Below are positions 34,715 through 46,621 of a stretch of 64,000 bases of DNA, in pieces (within the stretch, counting starts at the first letter, position 1; the number at the start of each line of letters is the position of its first letter). The stretch is from Diogma glabrata (lineage: Eukaryota; Arthropoda; Insecta; Diptera; Cylindrotomidae), in NCBI GenBank assembly GCA_963693315.1, contig OY856188.1:164075379-164139378 (forward strand), in the 5' to 3' direction. The position numbers and the translations under genes were made by a program. Under the pieces are notes generated by a model that made no database searches, was not told the origin of the DNA, and worked only from the letters and a program-made list of their open reading frames with translations.

Positions 34715-34893
34715 GATCTACATCGTACAAATGAAATGCTTAGTCCGAATCAGCAGTCCCGGGGGCGTACAATCTCCAAAGGTTTAAGAGAGTTCATCAA
34801 CACCTCAACACGCATGTTGCTGTGAGACCTAGGTCTTTAAAGGTATCTATGTATGTTGTTGTAATTCCTACACAGCACTTTTTATTAAAAAAA
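34715..34893 (+). pseudogene. Non-LTR retrotransposon 3' end (second copy of the 11.7-kb family)
   Basis: It matches 11,705-11,895: ACATCGTACA.ATG.AATGCTT, CATCAACACCTCAACACGCA, TGTTGCTGTGAGACCTAGGT, AAAGGTATCTATGT, GTAATTCCTACACAGCACTT, then an A-run. It is only the last ~30 codons and the 3' UTR, diverged by about 20%. Confidence 0.65.
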
Positions 34894-35666
34894 AATTCTT
34901 TGGACCCCCTTAAAACTTTTTCTGTGTGCGTCCCTGATTTTGTATGTTTAATAACGTATAAGTTGTAATTATATTATTTTTATTTAATATTAAAATAAAT
35001 TAAATTTCTTTAGTAGTTCGTAAGCTCCTGTAGATGGTGTAACAACCGAAATCGATGGAGCGGTTAAGGTCAATTTAAATGATATAATTATTTTTAGTTA
35101 TTTATATTTTATATTAAGCTTAACAAATACTATTTGCAAAACAACAACAATTGTTTTATTTCAATTAAATTATAGTGTTATTCATTAAAATTTTATTGTG
35201 TTTTTTTCAGTAGTAATTTCCCAAAGGCGGTGATAATTCGAAATAATTTTTTGCCAAAAATTCCGAAAGCAAGTATATTGATAATAACACGACGACGTAG
35301 GCTGAGGGCTATTATCAATACCATTGCTTGAGGAATTTTCCAACAAATTATGAGAATTTATCAACGAACGAGGGGAATTCATTTAGAAAAATTTTTGCCA
35401 TTTTTCATTTCTTTATACATTTTTATGAATTATACGTTGGCCTACTGCTATATCAGTTAATTATTTCAAAAATTATTTGATAATTTTTAATATCCCAGTA
35501 GGCCGGACGTATAACTATTTGTTATTATTATAATTCAAATGTTATTGGTGAAATTGAATGATGTCATTACATTTTAGAGAATTTCATTGGGTTAAATTAA
35601 AATAAAACTAAGGCAAAAAATTTTCAATGTAAGTTTTGTTTTTGATGTTTTTTAAGATGTTAAACC
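34894..35666. other. AT-rich non-coding stretch
   Basis: Nothing recognised beyond the short near-inverse pair TTATACGTTGGCCTACTGCT (35,430) and CAGTAGGCCGGACGTATAA (35,497), which forms a 90-bp hairpin. Confidence 0.45.
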
Positions 35667-36679
35667 ATATATGGGTAGTTCTACAAACATAGGACGGCTC
35701 TGCTTATTTCGTATATTAATATGAAAAAAAAAAATGTTTTTTTCAAATGAAATTTGTAAACCTTAACTATGTCTAGCTGGTCACCCAAAATAAACCCGTT
35801 TCGAAATATATTTCTTAGAAAAAAAATTATTCAAAACGTTAAATTCTCAGTCCCGTGGCGTGTCCCACCTTGAAAGTCAAAGCTGGTAAACTAAATAATC
35901 AATGATTCTAAGTGTGTAGAGACAAATTTACACTGTAGTAATTATTTTGAATAATGATGCTTTAATAATGTGTAAATAATCATAAAATTACAACTCATAA
36001 TAGATATATCCTATTAAAGTTTGTCCCACGAATTTTTTATCATTCTCCTGCCCAATCAAAACACATTGAAAATATCGGAAATTCATATTTCTATCAAGTT
36101 ATCGCTCTTCACAGGAATTAATTAAAGTTCAATAAATATAATATTGCAAGTGTTTTACTTAGTCCGAGGTTTTATCAATCAAAACAGTCACCATTACTAG
36201 CAAGATCGTGTTTTGTCCAGTCAAATTATCAGTCCCCTGGCAAGTATTTTCGTAAAATGTATTTTAATTACCTACAGGTAATTTTGTAGTTTTATACGTC
36301 GTGAATATGTATTGCCTTGGTATAGAATCCGTTTAATTTTTTTTTAGACGTAATTTTGTCATTTTTAAGCGAAATACTGATAAATTATCAGTCCCCTGGT
36401 CGCAGTCCCCTGGAAGTTTAAAAGCGGGATTTGACTTAAATAAATGTTTATTTCGTATTTTGAGATAATATTGAGATAATTTTGAGTTAATTAGGAGTAA
36501 GAAGGATATTTTTTAATTTTGACTATTGTAATTTTTTTTTTTTACTGGCCACATTCAGAAAAGTTGAAAGAACGTCATCAACTTTAACTAAAACTACTTG
36601 CCAGAACTTATACGCAAAAAATAAGTCGTGCCGTAATAAGCTCCATTTTCTTCCTTCGTGTGTAGAACTACCCATATAT
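35667..36679. mobile_element. TIR element with ATATATGGGTAGTTCTACA ends, non-coding
   Basis: The left end ATATATGGGTAGTTCTACA (35,667-35,685) is matched by its exact inverse at 36,661-36,679, with weaker pairing inward (CTCTGCTTATT / AATAAGCTCC). It is about 1.0 kb with no transposase. A phrase AGTCCC(C/G)TGG appears four times inside (35,851, 36,230, 36,390, 36,403). The superfamily is not clear; TA-type target duplication is possible. Confidence 0.65.
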
Positions 36680-38234
36680 TTTTGATTCAAAAAACTTTTA
36701 TACAAAATTTTTTTAACTTTACTGTATGTCCGTTATTAGATTTAAACTTGATTATGCCGTTGTAGGCGAAATATTGTTATTAAAAAGATACCTATAAAAA
36801 TTTAAAAACAACAAAATTTTTGTCTCTTAAATTATTTTTGGCTGAGAAAAAGGTGCGTTTAAAAAACAAAGTAACTCAACAATTCGTGATTACCAGCCGA
36901 CATATTAAGCCTTATACAAATATAATAAAATATGACATATGCTAATATTTCATGATAGGATGTAAGAAAGAATAAAACAGGGAGTGCTAATAAAGGAACA
37001 CCTTCCCGCGACCTGGGCGGCTAAGCTATGGTCCGCGTTTCCGCTAGACATTACAACAGGTTTACGGTTTATAATAGCAGGCTGGAGCCCACTATAGCTC
37101 AGGTACCTCAGGTTCGCCAAGTACCGTATCATGGTCTACTCAGACCAGTGACCTCTGAGGGAAATTTACGTTGATTTACGTTGATCGAGGTTAACTAACG
37201 TTAATTTACGTTAACCAACGTTAGCTAACGTTAATTTACGTAATTTACCTAAACTAACGTTAATTTACGTTAACCAACGTTAACTAACTAATTAAAAAAG
37301 GGTCATTGATCATTATATTATTAACATATTTATCGAATATCTTCGTAACTGCATTAAAACTGATGTCCAATTATTTCAACTAGTGCGTTAACCTTTACCT
37401 GGCATGTACCAGTCTTACCAGTCATTTCAATGAATTAGCTGTAGTTGCGACATGTGTATCTCTGAAAAACAACTAACTTAAAATTAGCAAATGAAAGACA
37501 GAAGAGTTGTATATTATTCGATTTCACTCTGGTCTCGTTTATAAACAAAAAAGTCTAAATCAACCAATTTGTTAGAAACTTATTAAAACTAGACGAAATT
37601 AAATGGTATACCCTATGTCATAAAATTGTGATTATAAAAAGAGCAATCAAAACAAGTGTTTGTTATCTGTCTTAAGAAAATACTAAAACTTATAAATTTT
37701 TATAACAAGAGCAGCAATATGTTTGATTAGTGTCAATAAAGAGTGACAAACAAGAATTGATTACATTTTTCAATATAATGCTTTGAGAGCAAATTAGTTT
37801 GATGACAATAAGTTATAAGGTACTTTTGTTTTACTTAAGTAGTTCTTTTAATTTGAATGAGTTGATATTTATTTGTTTTGCTTTGTTGCTCTGCAATATT
37901 AAAAAACCCATTATTTCATATATATTATATGTATATGCAATAAGATATTGTTTTTCATTTAAATAGATAGAAAAAGCTTTAGATGATATATATACTTTAT
38001 TAATCTTTGGTTTTGAATAGGTGGTATGCGAAGGAAATTTGTTTGCGCTTTACAACCAAACCAAACATAAATAATAAAGAGCATATGCGATTTTTGCACA
38101 TTTATATTTAAACAACCCTTATTCTTGGTTTAATATATTATACCTTATTAAACTGCGTCCTGTAAAATGAATATAATTATAAATTCAAAAAAAAAAAATC
38201 ATTTTTTAACTACAATCTTAACTAACTAAATAAC
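36680..38234. other. Non-coding stretch with a GC-richer island and TTAACGTTAA repeats
   Basis: 36,985-37,155 is clearly richer in GC than its surroundings. On the minus strand it keeps an ATG-started frame (PAIINRKPVVMSSGNAD, SLAAQVAGRC) that I do not recognise. From 37,160 to 37,293 follows an irregular repeat of ACGTTAA/TTTACGTTAACC units, about 12 in all. The rest (37,294-38,234) shows nothing. Confidence 0.5.
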
Positions 38235-38301
38235 GAGAAATCGTCATGATTTACTCGAATGCCCCAATGGGAAGTAATTTTTCTCAACCTAGGTCAATAA
38301 T
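38235..38301. repeat. Dispersed repeat interrupted by the large direct-repeat element
   Basis: A copy of 2,555-2,634 (GAGAAATCGTCATGATTTAC ... CCTAGGTCAATAAT). It ends exactly where the element begins at 38,302. Confidence 0.65.
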
Positions 38302-40356
38302 TGTTCACGCATTTGTGAATTGTTAAATAGTTTACCTGAAAAATCAAAATATTTTAAATTAGGATCAAAACAAAACCAATTAAAGATTTATAAAATTATG
38401 CAAAACATTACCAAAACAATCCTTTTGAAATGTCAACGAAACTTTCAATTTTGAATTGACGTGTTCGGTATATTTTGATCATTCATTCGATATTTTCAAT
38501 TTTCACATTGAATTTATGTGTTCGTTATTCTATATTATTAATTCGATAGTTTCGAGATCGTTGGTAAACTTGACAGCTGTGATTTGTAGAGTTTTGGCTT
38601 TCTATAAAATGGACTGTTTTTGGTAGTTTTGCTCTCTTATTCTTACGAATTTATACCTGAATAGTATAGTCAATAAAAAGTGTTGTTTGTGTTTTTTTTC
38701 ATGTAGTTGGTTAAGTATGAGCTAAGCTCTGTCTTGTTATTTTTTAAGTAAATTTTAAAATATTTTGTATTCCCATGTGTTTAAATCAATAATTGTAAAA
38801 TTAATAAAGGAGTTTATATAAAGTTGTGTGCATCAGGTCAGTTTTTTTAATGTATATAAATTAACCAAATAGTTTTTTTCTTTGTTCTCTGACAAATATT
38901 CGTCGAGTGTGCATGCAGTTAAAACCTCGTATAAGTTTTCATCGATTGGAACGGGTGATGTTTCCATGCATCGTTCATCGCAATTACATAACTTCAAATA
39001 TTATATGAGCTGATATTTTCATCATTGCATAGTTCATCTCATATGTACATAATCTCAACTATTATATGATCTGATATTTTCGTCATTACTTCAGTGAATC
39101 ATCGCAATTACATAACTTCAAATATTAAACGAGCTGATATTTTCATTTCGCAATTACATAACTTCAAATATTATATGAGCTCAAATATTATTTTCATCAT
39201 TGCATAGTTCATGTCATATGTACATAACTTCAACTATTATATGAGCTGAAATTTTCATCATTGCATAGTTCATCTCATATGTACATAATCTCAACTATTA
39301 TATGATCTGATGTTTTCGTCATTACTTCAGTGAATCATCGCAATTACATAACTTCAAAATATTATATGAGCTGATATTTTCATCATTGCATAGTTCATGT
39401 CATATGTACATAACTTCAACTATTATATGAGCTGATATTTTCATCGTTGCATAGTTCATCTCATATGTACATAATCTCAACTATTATATGATCTGATATT
39501 TTCGTCATTACTTCAGTGAATCATCGCAATTACATAACTTCAAATATTATATGAGCTGATATTTTCATCATTGCATAGTTCATGTCATATGTACATAACT
39601 TCAACTATTATATGAGCTGATATTTTCATCATTGCATAGTTCACCTCATATGTACATAATCTCAACTATTATATGATCTGATGTTTTCGTCATTACTTCA
39701 GTGAATCATCGCAATTACATAACTTCAAATATTATATGAGCTGATATTTTCATCATTGCATAGTTCATCTCATATGTGCATAATCTCAACTATTATATGA
39801 TCTGATGTTTTCGTCATTACTTCAGTGAATCATCGCAATTACATAACTTCAAAATATTATATGAGCTGATATTTTCATCATTGCATAGTTTATCTCATAT
39901 GTACATAATCTCAACTATTATATGATCTGATATTTTCGTCATTACTTCAGTGAATCATCGCAATTACATAACTTCAAATATTAAACGAGCTGATATTTTC
40001 ATTTCATATGTGCATAACTTCAACTATTATATGAGCTGATATTTTCGTCATTACTTCTGTTAATCATCTCGTTTGCATAACTTCAATTATTATATGAGCT
40101 GAGATATTTTCATCATTGCATCATTCATCTCACTTACATAATTTCAACTATTATATGAGCTGAGACATTTTCGTCATTGCTTCAATCAAAACATCTCATA
40201 TGTACATGATTTTCAACTATTATATGAGTCGATATTAGTCTCTGTATTTCTCTGGGTCTCACATTACCTTGATATTTGCATCACGGTGTTGGAAGTTGAT
40301 GTGCCAACCAACTCACATCAAAATATATCGTCAAGAAAAAAATACAGTCCACCTCT
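38302..40356. repeat. Left terminal direct repeat
   Basis: 2,055 bp. It has TATAAAA at about 38,603 and AATAAA at about 38,672; from about 38,965 to 40,225 it is satellite. It is nearly identical to the right repeat outside the satellite copy number. One difference is TTTGTGAA versus TTATCGTGAA in the initial hairpin. Confidence 0.8.
38965..40225. repeat. Satellite array inside the left terminal repeat
   Basis: Basic unit about 60 bp: ACTTCAACTATTATATGAGC, TGATATTTTCATCATTGCAT, AGTTCATCTCATATGTACAT. Groups of three variant units form a higher-order repeat of about 187 bp, marked by CATTACTTCAGTGAATCATC. Units vary at defined places (ATGAGC/ATGATC; CATC/CGTC; ACTTCAA/TCTCAA). Confidence 0.9.
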
Positions 40357-42910
40357 GAATTCCAAAATAATTTTGTTGTCATCGTTAATATTTTTAAAAA
40401 AATCTTTATACATCTCGTCGTATTCTAATGGAATTTGAATTCCAAAATAAATTTCTTATTTTCATTAATATTTTAATTCAGTTCGTCGTACTTTAATGGA
40501 ATTTGAGTTCCAAATAAATTTGTTGTCGTCGCTACTATGTTGCAAATCGTCATTCATTTTTCGTCGTGCCTTATTGGAATTCGATTGTTCGTTAATAATT
40601 GGAGTCATTATTCGTTTCGTCGTACTTAGTAGAATGTGATCTCCAGATATAATTGTTGTCTTCGTTAATATGTTCAAAATCGTTATTCGTTTTTCGTCGT
40701 ACCTTGTTGGAATGCGATTTTTCGTTAATAGTTGGAGTCACTATTCGTTTTCGTCGTACTTAGTAGAATGTGATTTCCAGATACAATTGTTGTCTTCGTT
40801 AATATTTTAGAAAACCGTTCTGTCGTATTTTTAAATCATTCGTCGTACCTGATTAGATTAATTGTTATTTTTAGGATTCTGTTATATTATGTATTATATT
40901 CATCGGATTCTAGTAGATTAAATAGCATATTCATCGGATGTTCCAATATTAAATTACCAATTTATTCATCGGATCATTTCAAAATCACCGTTTTTAGGTG
41001 TCGAGTAATTAATTATTTAATCCACATCGTTCGTCAATCAACATGGAAGTTTTGATATTGGTTTGTCCAACATTCGCTGGTATTTGGATGTGTTAGCTTC
41101 ATTAATTTTTCGTCGTTCTCCTTGTTGCTATCATAATTCCAACAGATGTTCACTCTTGTCTCATTCTTCGTTGCCTTGGCAGAGTGTGCCTCACAGCCCA
41201 CCTTCGTCGTATAGTCGTTGAGACAAAATCAAACAAATTTCTTCAATGTGAATTAGCTCTGACCTTGCTAATAGGCATACATGCCTCATTTGTAGTAATT
41301 GGTTATTCGTCATATCTTACTAGAATTCGTTTCTCAATTTAATGTTCATCAATAGTTGTAGTCATTATTCGTTTCGTCGTACTTAGTAGAATGTGATTTC
41401 CGAATAAAATTGTTGTTCGTTTATATTTTAGATATTTTTCTCGTACGTTTCGCCGTACCCTAACACCATTCATCGTATTTTATTAGTTTGATTGTTATAT
41501 TTTTAGGAAGCTGTTAAATTATTTTATACCCATTAAATTCTAGTAGATTAAATACTATTCATCGCATGTTACATTATTGAATTACCAACTCATTCATCAA
41601 ATCCTGTCAAATTCATCGTTATTAGATGTGAAATAATTAGTTATTCAATTCACATCGGTCATCAGTTAACATGGAAGGTTTTATATTGGTTCGTCGAACA
41701 TCCGCTGGTATCTGGATGTGTTAGCTTCATTAATGTTTCGCCGTTCTCCTTGTTGCTATCATAATTCCTACAGATGTTCGCTCTTGTCTCGTTCTTCGTT
41801 ACCTTGGCAGAGTGTGTCTGACAGCCCACTTTCGTCATATAGTCGTTGAGACAAAATCAAACAATTTTTCCAATGTTAACCAATGTGTCCTTGCAAAATG
41901 GCTAACATGCCTCATTTGTATTTAGTAGTATTCGTCATTAGAATTCGTTTTAATTCAATATTTGGTAGTTAATGGTTCGGTAGTATCTTAAGCCGTTATA
42001 GGTTTAATTATAATTTAATAAAATGATTGTCTTCAGTAGGAATTAAAGTCATTAGTTATTTTCACGCGTCTTTCGTCTAGTTTATGTTACAAACCGAAAA
42101 TGATTTCGTTTGAATTAGAATTTTATATTTTGTCATTTCCGTCTGCCAAATTGATAATTCAGGTTGTAGCACCGAGCTTTAATCATTGACATTTAACTTT
42201 TGCAGGCCCCCTCTATTAGCTCAAGATGCGTGTTCAAATGCAACTGACAAATGGTTCATATGCATGTTCGCGTGTTTCGTCTCAAAGCAGTCCAGTTGGA
42301 AATCGGTATTAACTCATCAGCTGATCCTTTTAGAGCTTGGTTTCGTCGTATGTATGGTATCACGTAGCGGATTGTGATGTTTTAAAAAATTCTGCTTCCA
42401 CAACATTGCCAACTTCATTGAAGCTCGTAATCTTCAGCATATCCAACAAGCAGCATTCATGTGGTCTACTCTTCGTCACAGAGCGTGTCCGACAACTCAA
42501 TTTCGTTGTACAATCGTTGTGTCATTTTAAATTGAGCCTATTGTCATTTCCATTAACCCAGCTGAATCCATTCTGAAACGCTCAGTAGCACGAATCAGCG
42601 TAATCTCACATCTCGATGTTGAAGATTTGCAGCAGTTTGTTGTATCAAGTAATTACAAACTAGTGGTGGTTTATATTTCACTAATTAATATTTGCAATCG
42701 TCCACGTAACTCAAGCAACAATGTTCTGCGACCAGTCTGTTCAGTCTGACAAGTTACTCACCTCGACTACCGTCATCCCTGAATATTCATACACTTAAAA
42801 TTTACTTTAGTTGCTGTCCGTAACTGGTTTTAAGGGATTACGTAATTGCAACCATGTCGCAGCCTGGACCGTTTCATTTTGTTAAAGTAAATACTTTAAG
42901 GTCGCCAGTA
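40357..42910. other. Internal region of the direct-repeat element, no genes
   Basis: Not coding in any way I recognise. It has its own tandem structure with a period of about 617 bp: ATTCGTTTTCGTCGTACTTA at 40,745 and ATTCGTTTCGTCGTACTTAG at 41,365; GGTATTTGGATGTGTTAGCT at 41,080 and GGTATCTGGATGTGTTAGCT at 41,706. Shorter units with TTCGTCGTAC and GGAATTTGAATTCC recur at 40,420-40,720. The ORFs at 42,186-42,576 overlap in two frames without motifs. Confidence 0.6.
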
Positions 42911-45165
42911 TGTTCACGCATTATCGTGAATTGTTAAATAGTTTACCTGAAAAATCAAAATATTTTAAATTAGGATCAAAACAAAACCAATTAAAGATTT
43001 ATAAAATTATGCAAAACATTACCAAAACAATCCTTTTGAAATGTCAACGAAACTTTCAATTTTGAATTGACGTGTTCGGTATATTTTGATCATTCATTCG
43101 ATATTTTCAATTTTCACATTGAATTTATGTGTTCGTTATTCTATATTATTAATTCGATAGTTTCGAGATCGTTGGTAAACTTGACAGCTGTGATTTGTAG
43201 AGTTTTGGCTTTCTATAAAATGGACTGTTTTTGGTAGTTTTGCTCTCTTATTCTTACGAATTTATACCTGAATAGTATAGTCAATAAAAAGTGTTGTTTG
43301 TGTTTTTTTTCATGTAGTTGGTTAAGTATGAGCTAAGCTCTGTCTTGTTATTTTTTAAGTAAATTTTAAAATATTTTGTATTCCCATGTGTTTAAATCAA
43401 TAATTGTAAAATTAATAAAGGAGTTTATATAAAGTTGTGTGCATCAGGTCAGTTTTTTTAATGTATATAAATTAACCAAATAGTTTTTTTCTTTGTTCTC
43501 TGACAAATATTCGTCGAGTGTGCATGCAGTAAAAACCTCGTATAAGTTTTCATCGATTGGAACGGGTGATGTTTCCATGCATCGTTCATCGCAATTACAT
43601 AACTTCAAATATTATATGAGCTGATATTTTCATCATTGTATAGTTCATCTCATATGTACATAATCTCAACTATTATATGATCTGATATTTTCGTCATTAC
43701 TTCAGTGAATCGTCGCAATTACATAACTTCAAATATTAAACGAGCTGATATTTTCATTTCGCAATTACATAACTTCAAATATTATATGAGCTCAAATATT
43801 ATTTTCATCATTGCATAGTTCATGTCATATGTACATAACTTCAACTATTATATGAGCTGAAATTTTCATCATTGCATAGTTCATCTCATATGTACATAAT
43901 CTCAACTATTATATGATCTGATGTTTTCGTCATTACTTCAGTGAATCATCGCAATTACATAACTTCAAAATATTATATGAGCTGATATTTTCATCATTGC
44001 ATAGTTCATGTCATATGTACATAACTTCAACTATTATATGAGCTGATATTTTCATCGTTGCATAGTTCATCTCATATGTACATAATCTCAACTATTATAT
44101 GATCTGATATTTTCGTCATTACTTCAGTGAATCATCGCAATTACATAACTTCAAATATTATATGAGCTGATATTTTCATCATTGCATAGTTCATGTCATA
44201 TGTACATAACTTCAACTATTATATGAGCTGATATTTTCATCGTTGCATAGTTCATCTCATATGTACATAATCTCAACTATTATATGATCTGATATTTTCG
44301 TCATTACTTCAGTGAATCATCGCAATTACATAACTTCAAATATTATATGAGCTGATATTTTCATCATTGCATAGTTCATGTCATATGTACATAACTTCAA
44401 CTATTATATGAGCTGATATTTTCATCATTGCATAGTTCACCTCATATGTACATAATCTCAACTATTATATGATCTGATGTTTTCGTCATTACTTCAGTGA
44501 ATCATCGCAATTACATAACTTCAAATATTATATGAGCTGATATTTTCATCATTGCATAGTTCATCTCATATGTGCATAATCTCAACTATTATATGATCTG
44601 ATGTTTTCGTCATTACTTCAGTGAATCATCGCAATTACATAACTTCAAAATATTATATGAGCTGATATTTTCATCATTGCATAGTTTATCTCATATGTAC
44701 ATAATCTCAACTATTATATGATCTGATATTTTCGTCATTACTTCAGTGAATCATCGCAATTACATAACTTCAAATATTAAACGAGCTGATATTTTCATTT
44801 CATATGTGCATAACTTCAACTATTATATGAGCTGATATTTTCGTCATTACTTCTGTTAATCATCTCGTTTGCATAACTTCAATTATTATATGAGCTGAGA
44901 TATTTTCATCATTGCATCATTCATCTCACTTACATAATTTCAACTATTATATGAGCTGAGACATTTTCGTCATTGCTTCAATCAAAACATCTCATATGTA
45001 CATGATTTTCAACTATTATATGAGTCGATATTAGTCTCTGTATTTCTCTGGGTCTCACATTACCTTGATATTTGCATCACGGTGTTGGAAGTTGATGTGC
45101 CAACCAACTCACATCAAAATATATCGTCAAGAAAAAAATACAGTCCACCTCTCATCGACGCCGCA
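42911..45165. repeat. Right terminal direct repeat
   Basis: About 2.25 kb. It equals the left repeat plus one extra ~187-bp satellite unit, which accounts for the length difference. Its satellite spans about 43,575-45,030. Ends ..CACCTCTCATCGACGCCGCA; the last bases are not present at the left copy. Confidence 0.8.
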
Positions 45166-45189
45166 TCAATAATAATAACAAAAAAAGTC

Positions 45190-45377
45190 CAGTGGCCGCT
45201 AGAAATAGGTAGATTTCGGGGTCAGACAGTTTTGTGTACAAATTGAATTAGATGTGTCAGATTAGTTTAAATAAAAAATTTAAGTAAAAACAGAACAATT
45301 CAAAAAAATCATCAAACCAAATTAAAACATTATCCGAAACAACTTTATCAATGCAATTTCGGAACAGTTTTATTTAA
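45190..45377 (+). repeat. Dispersed repeat Z, copy interrupted by a TTAA element
   Basis: Matches the inverse of 26,766-26,975. It runs to GGAACAGTTTTATTTAA, where the next element starts, and resumes at 46,315 with TTAAGTTGGTTAACC. Confidence 0.8.
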
Positions 45378-46314
45378 GGGGGGGGTATGGTTTTGCATTT
45401 TTCTTTTATTTTTTTCTGAATGAACAATATGTCGAGAATATTGTGTACAAATTTTAAGTCAATCCAAGTTAAACTAAAGGAGTTACAGCGTTTCAACAGG
45501 GGGCCACCTCCCCCCCCGGGTATGGTTTTAAAATTATTTTGTTTGCGTTTTTTTTTAATTTTTTTTCTGAATGAACAATATGTCGAAAATATTGTGTACA
45601 AATTTTAAGTCAATCCGAGTAAAGCTAACGGAGTTACAGCGTTTCAACAGGGGGGGGGGGGGGGGGGGATATGGTTTTAAAATTTTTTTTTTGCCTTTTT
45701 TTATGTTTTTTCTGAATGAACAATATGTCGAGAATATTGTGTTCAAATTTTAAGTCAATCCGAGTAAAACTAACGGAGTTACAGCGTTTCAACAGGGTTT
45801 GCCGTTTGACCCCATATGCCCGAAAACGTAATTTTTGAAGTTCGTGAACATGAAAACGAAAATTTGAACATTACTTCTTCACATAAATCAACAGGTAATC
45901 AGGAAGAGTTTTCTTTTTATTTTTTCTATTTTTTAATAACAAATTAAACGCGATTTTTTGAGCTAAAATCGCAATTTTCACTTCCAAGTGCTGCAATAAA
46001 TAGAAAAAAAAAACTCTTCCTGATTACCTTGAGAAATACATCACCTTCAAAACGCATATCAATTTTTTTGTTTCACATGATCCGGTAACGAGTTATAATG
46101 TTCACCGCAAAACCACGTTTCTTCAAGGCGCCTCTGGAGATTCAACGTCACCTACTGATTTATCAATATTTTTAATTGAAATTTTTTTCCGACATACTTC
46201 AAAAGTTGTACAATAATATGTAATTAAATTTAATAAAATTATATTACTCATGTCGCCGCAAAAAATCACAAAAATATGCTTTTTTTCGTCTTTAAAACCA
46301 TACCCCCTCCCCCC
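45378..46314. mobile_element. TTAA-specific TIR element with internal tandem repeats
   Basis: 937 bp. The left end GGGGGGGGTATGGTTTT and the right end AAAACCATACCCCCTCCCCCC are inverted. TTAA flanks both sides (45,374-45,377 and 46,315-46,318), the target used by piggyBac and Kolobok elements. The left half consists of three copies of a ~145-bp unit containing the TIR itself (GGTATGGTTTTAAAAT; CTGAATGAACAATATGTCGA; ACGGAGTTACAGCGTTTCAA). A second inverted pair (AACTCTTCCTGATTACC at 46,013 against GGTAATCAGGAAGAGTT at 45,894) lies inside. Non-coding. Confidence 0.88.
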
Positions 46315-46421
46315 TTAAGTTGGTTAACCTAACATTACATATTAAATCCACCAAAGAGCAAATTAACGTTCTCACTACGTCACACCTACAATACCACATA
46401 ATTTATAATCAAAAATTATCA

Positions 46422-46621
46422 NNNNNNNNNNNNNNNNNNNNNNNNNNNNNNNNNNNNNNNNNNNNNNNNNNNNNNNNNNNNNNNNNNNNNNNNNNNNNNN
46501 NNNNNNNNNNNNNNNNNNNNNNNNNNNNNNNNNNNNNNNNNNNNNNNNNNNNNNNNNNNNNNNNNNNNNNNNNNNNNNNNNNNNNNNNNNNNNNNNNNNN
46601 NNNNNNNNNNNNNNNNNNNNN
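46422..46621. other. Assembly gap, 200 N
   Basis: A fixed-size N run. It removes the start of the endonuclease of the next non-LTR element and the true junction with the TTAA element flank. Confidence 0.99.

Larger units (their letters stand above)
38302..45165. mobile_element. Large non-coding element with ~2.1-2.2-kb terminal direct repeats (LARD-like)
   Basis: The sequence starting TGTTCACGCATT at 38,302 recurs at 42,911, and the two copies run in parallel for about 2.05 and 2.24 kb. Between them are 2.55 kb without recognisable protein. The right copy ends ..CGACGCCGCA followed by TCAATAAT, the same 8 bases that precede the left copy, so a target duplication of 5-8 bp is likely. TG..CA ends, TATAAAA and AATAAA inside each repeat favour giant LTRs, as in LARD elements. 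Against this: no clear primer-binding site, and the left repeat lacks the last ~10 bases of the right one. The alternative is a 4.6-kb segmental tandem duplication. Confidence 0.65.

Noticed and set aside
36950..37132. 60-codon ORF in the GC-richer island
   Set aside because: Not recognised as any family; kept only as a finding about composition.
36985..37150. Possible tRNA-derived B box (AGGTTCGCCAAGTACC)
   Set aside because: The required RGTTCRANNC consensus is not met and no cloverleaf can be drawn.
38965..40225. Regular repeats reminiscent of a CRISPR array
   Set aside because: Units are contiguous variants of one sequence without unique spacers, in an insect genome; this is satellite DNA.
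42186..42576. Two overlapping ORFs inside the direct-repeat element
   Set aside because: No protein motif; codon content follows the surrounding repeats.
45378..45800. Glycine/proline-rich ORFs around the G-runs
   Set aside because: They come from G/C homopolymers within the TTAA element.
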